From Gordonia prachuapensis (GTDB lineage Bacteria > Actinomycetota > Actinomycetes > Mycobacteriales > Mycobacteriaceae), in contig NZ_JAZDUE010000023.1 of assembly GCF_036350515.1 (NCBI RefSeq), forward strand, positions 1-64,000: 64,000 nt of DNA, in the 5' to 3' direction. Made by a program: the position numbers and the translations under genes. The number at the start of each line of letters is the position of its first letter. Within the stretch, counting starts at the first letter, position 1. The notes below the pieces were generated by a model. It did not search any database and had not been told where the DNA came from. It worked only from the letters and a program-made list of their open reading frames with translations. This document shows, in pieces, positions 61,947 to 64,000 of this stretch.

Positions 61947-61952
61947 ATTCTA
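61947..61952 (-). promoter_or_regulatory. Candidate -10 element of rbpA
   Basis: TAGAAT read on the minus strand, about 105 bases upstream of the rbpA start. No convincing -35 partner at the normal distance. Tentative. Confidence 0.3.
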
Positions 61953-62023
61953 CGCGCGTCTCCGGAACCGCCCGGGGACGCCACGTCCCGCGATGGTCGG
62001 CGGACCCCGGTACGGTCGACTCC

Positions 62024-62356
62024 GTGGATGACCCGCGCCGGCGACCGTATTCCTGCTCGTGGTGTGGTCGCAGCATGGTCGACTCCGACCACGGCCGCCG
62101 CCGCAAGTACTGCAAGCAGTCCTGCCGGCAACGCGCCTATGAACAAAGAGCGCTCACGCACGGTACTTCTATTCCCGACGACGCGGTGATCCTGAGCGCC
62201 GCCGAGGCCGTTGCCTTCGGCGACCGCATGTTCGCCCTGCGCTGCGCCGCCGAGGATCTGGCCACGGCCGTCGCCGAGCGGGCCGACGCCCCCACGCTGC
62301 AGACGATGACCGACGACCTGCTCGGCCTGGCGCGGGAAGCCGAGAAACTTCGTTGA
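62024..62356 (+). CDS. Small zinc-finger-like hypothetical protein
   Basis: Protein of 110 residues from GTG 62024. The N-terminal YSCSWCGRSMVDSDHGRRRK then YCKQSCRQRAYEQRA has four Cys arranged CxxC...CxxxC, like a zinc ribbon or treble clef; QRAYEQRA is a motif seen in actinobacterial proteins annotated as CGNR- or DUF-like zinc proteins. The rest is a helical region of about 60 residues. It could be a nucleic-acid-binding regulator. It is divergent from rbpA and its stop overlaps the DUF475 start (TTGA), so the two are probably translated together. Confidence 0.65.
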   Translation: MDDPRRRPYSCSWCGRSMVDSDHGRRRKYCKQSCRQRAYEQRALTHGTSIPDDAVILSAAEAVAFGDRMFALRCAAEDLATAVAERADAPTLQTMTDDLLGLAREAEKLR

Positions 62357-63462
62357 TCGTCCGGATCTTCGGTCTGTCGATCGTCGTCACCCTCGCCGCG
62401 CTCGCGGCCGCCTTTCTCTACCAGGGCTGGACCGGGTTGGCGCTGTGCGCGATCCTCGGGATCCTGGAGATCTCGCTGTCCTTCGACAACGCCGTCATCA
62501 ACGCCACCGTGCTGGAGCGGATGAGCATGTTCTGGCAGCGGATGTTCCTGACGGTCGGGATTCTCATCGCCGTCTTCGGCATGCGCCTGCTGTTCCCGCT
62601 CGCGATCGTGTGGATCACCGGTGGTCTGGCACCGCTGGAGGCCCTGCGTCTGGCCCTGAACCCACCGCCGGGCGGCGCCGATCACTTCCCGGACGGCAGC
62701 CCGAGCTACGAGACCATCCTGCTCGAGGCGCACCCGCAGATCGCGGCGTTTGGCGGCATGTTCCTGTTGCTGCTGTTCCTCAACTTCATGCTCGCCGACA
62801 GGTCGCTGACGTGGCTGTCGTGGATCGAACGGCCGCTACGGCGCCTGGGACAGATCGACCAGATCACGGTGGTGATCGCCGCGATCGTCCTGGTCGTGAT
62901 CGCCGAATACCTGGCACCGGACGAGACACGCGCGACGATCCTGATCTCCGGACTGCTCGGAATGATCACCTACCTCCTGGTCAACGGTCTGAGCACGCTG
63001 TTCCAGCGCCGGCAGCCAGGCATAACCGAGCCGGAGAGCCCCCAGCCCGGGACCCGCCGCCCCGCGCCGGCGACCGCGGCCGTCGGGCGAGCCGGATTCT
63101 TCCTGTTCCTCTACCTCGAGGTCCTGGATGCCTCATTCTCCTTCGACGGCGTCATCGGCGCCTTCGCCATCACTTCCGATCCGATCATCATCGCGCTCGG
63201 CCTCGGGTTCATCGGCGCCATCTTCGTCCGTTCGATCACGATCTACCTCGTGCGGCAGGGCACGCTCGGCCAGTACCGATACCTCGAGCACGGAGCGCAC
63301 TGGGCGATCGGGGCGCTGGCCGTGATCCTGCTCGTGAGCGTGCACGTCCACATCAACGAGGTCGTCACGGGCCTCATCGGCGTCGTGTTCATCGGTGCGG
63401 CGTTCGCGAGCAGCGTCTACGCCAACCGTCGCGAAGCGCGTCGAACGCCCGTGGTGACATGA
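62353..63462 (+). CDS. DUF475 (TerC-like) membrane protein
   Basis: Integral membrane protein of 369 residues with about nine helices, starting at TTG 62353. Two acidic helix motifs typical of TerC/DUF475 are ILGILEISLSFDNAVINATV near residue 36 and LYLEVLDASFSFDGVIGAFA near residue 253, each with a Glu and an Asp in the membrane that may bind a metal ion. TerC-family proteins are linked to tellurite resistance and to manganese export; this branch is uncharacterised. A hydrophilic loop (QPGITEPESPQPGTRRPAPA) lies between the halves. Coupled to the zinc-finger-like gene. Confidence 0.85.
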   Translation: MIVRIFGLSIVVTLAALAAAFLYQGWTGLALCAILGILEISLSFDNAVINATVLERMSMFWQRMFLTVGILIAVFGMRLLFPLAIVWITGGLAPLEALRLALNPPPGGADHFPDGSPSYETILLEAHPQIAAFGGMFLLLLFLNFMLADRSLTWLSWIERPLRRLGQIDQITVVIAAIVLVVIAEYLAPDETRATILISGLLGMITYLLVNGLSTLFQRRQPGITEPESPQPGTRRPAPATAAVGRAGFFLFLYLEVLDASFSFDGVIGAFAITSDPIIIALGLGFIGAIFVRSITIYLVRQGTLGQYRYLEHGAHWAIGALAVILLVSVHVHINEVVTGLIGVVFIGAAFASSVYANRREARRTPVVT

Positions 63463-63544
63463 CCGTCTCCGTTTCGAGAACCACACGCTGCCGGTCGGCG
63501 CACGCCGGCAGTTACCTCGACAAGCGCTCGATAGACTGGGCCGC

Positions 63545-64000
63545 GTGACGCGCCACGAGCCGAGCGACGAGCCGGCCGATCCGACCGACGTCGACCGTGG
63601 CGAGAACCGTGGACCCGCTCGCCGAGCAGCCGACGCACTGGCCCGATCCGACGCCAACACCGGTGCGGTGCGGGCGGCTCGCGCGGCCCGCGGTCTGCTC
63701 CCGACGGCACAGCCGGCCCCGGCAGGACGTGCCTCCGATCGTCTGGCGCGCCTGATCAACGAGTCGCGTCCCGATCAGCCGAGCGTGGTCCGCGAACTCG
63801 GGCTCGGCGCGATCCAGGTCTGGCAGACACTGCTCGCTCGCCGAGGCGGTCGCCACCAGACCCCGGTGCCTGCCACCATCCTGTTCACCGATCTGGTCGG
63901 CTTCTCCACCTGGGCCCTCGACGTCGGCGACGAACAGGTGCTGCGACTCCTCGCGTCGGTCAACGAGGTGACCGAGTCGGTCGTCAGGGCCCGAGGCGGC
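63545..64000 (+). CDS. Class III adenylate/guanylate cyclase, 5' part (truncated by window end)
   Basis: An open frame runs from GTG 63545 to the window edge without a stop (152 codons). Residues 1-75 are charged and Ala/Arg/Asp-rich, then a helical segment (RLARLINESRPDQPSVVREL; AIQVWQTLLARRG) leads into the cyclase homology domain: PATILFTDLVGFSTWALDVG, with the first metal-binding Asp at about residue 116, and EQVLRLLASVNEVTESVVRA. No membrane helix appears in the visible part. The remainder of the catalytic domain lies outside the window, so nucleotide specificity cannot be judged. Confidence 0.85.
   Translation, partial: MTRHEPSDEPADPTDVDRGENRGPARRAADALARSDANTGAVRAARAARGLLPTAQPAPAGRASDRLARLINESRPDQPSVVRELGLGAIQVWQTLLARRGGRHQTPVPATILFTDLVGFSTWALDVGDEQVLRLLASVNEVTESVVRARGG

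Overview
The window is a high-GC actinobacterial chromosome segment, most likely from Gordonia or a close relative in the Mycobacteriales. Support comes from genes for mycothiol synthesis (mshC), the Pup-proteasome system (mpa, dop, pup, prcB, prcA, pafA, pafB, pafC), RbpA, polyprenol-phosphate-mannose synthase, aerobic cobalamin synthesis (cobG, cobN), a 13E12/DUF222-type HNH protein, and intergenic repeats of a kind I associate with Gordonia and Rhodococcus. Gene order largely follows the Mycobacterium tuberculosis Rv2139-to-Rv2050 region, recalled from memory rather than aligned. It is mostly conserved core with two accessory or repeat-rich stretches. I see no rRNA, tRNA, prophage, insertion-sequence transposase or CRISPR array.

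Layout. 1-2.5 kb (minus): pyrD, a DUF5703 protein and an LppL-like lipoprotein. 2.6-7.6 kb (plus): uppP, then a histidine phosphatase, DUF3090 protein, SCO1664-family kinase-like protein and mshC. 7.6-12.9 kb: a PAC2 protein and B12-dependent metH, flanked by two unrelated-looking tandem arrays that end in a similar module. 12.9-21.6 kb: an accessory block with an HNH/DUF222 protein, a MarR-MFS efflux pair behind a dyad-rich promoter, Dps, a hydrolase divergent from an XRE regulator, a Balon/Rv2629-type ribosome hibernation factor, a small membrane protein and a HAD phosphatase. 21.6-25.6 kb: hisE, hisG, a thioesterase-like protein, a RecB-type nuclease and trmI.

25.8-37.4 kb is the proteasome region: mpa, a reverse-strand alpha-glucan phosphorylase (glgP), dop, pup, prcB, prcA, pafA, pafB, pafC. 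It runs directly into tatA, tatC and helY. 41.8-45.6 kb holds a DUF4333 protein with a repeat-rich tail, a 5'-3' exonuclease, a PepE-like peptidase and an Rv2074-like flavin/F420 reductase. 45.6-56.4 kb carries an SDR and the cobalamin genes cobL-cobM-cobK (plus), cobG-cobH-cobIJ (minus) and cobN (plus); cobN has a cobalamin riboswitch leader. 56.4-64 kb: a 161-base palindromic element, fxsA, an amidohydrolase, lnt and ppm1 as separate genes, rbpA, a small zinc-finger-like protein coupled to a DUF475 membrane protein, and the 5' part of a class III nucleotide cyclase cut by the window end.

How the genes work together. Dop deamidates Pup, PafA ligates it to targets, Mpa unfolds them and PrcBA degrades them; PafBC is a DNA-damage-response activator. 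Lnt and Ppm1 modify lipoproteins and supply mannosyl donors. The cob genes make the cofactor used by MetH, and the riboswitch closes a feedback loop on cobN. Nothing in the window is clearly a new defence or biosynthetic system. The best leads are the uncharacterised phosphatase/DUF3090/SCO1664 trio beside mshC, the Balon-like factor, the glgP insertion, the pup leader hairpin and the palindromic elements.
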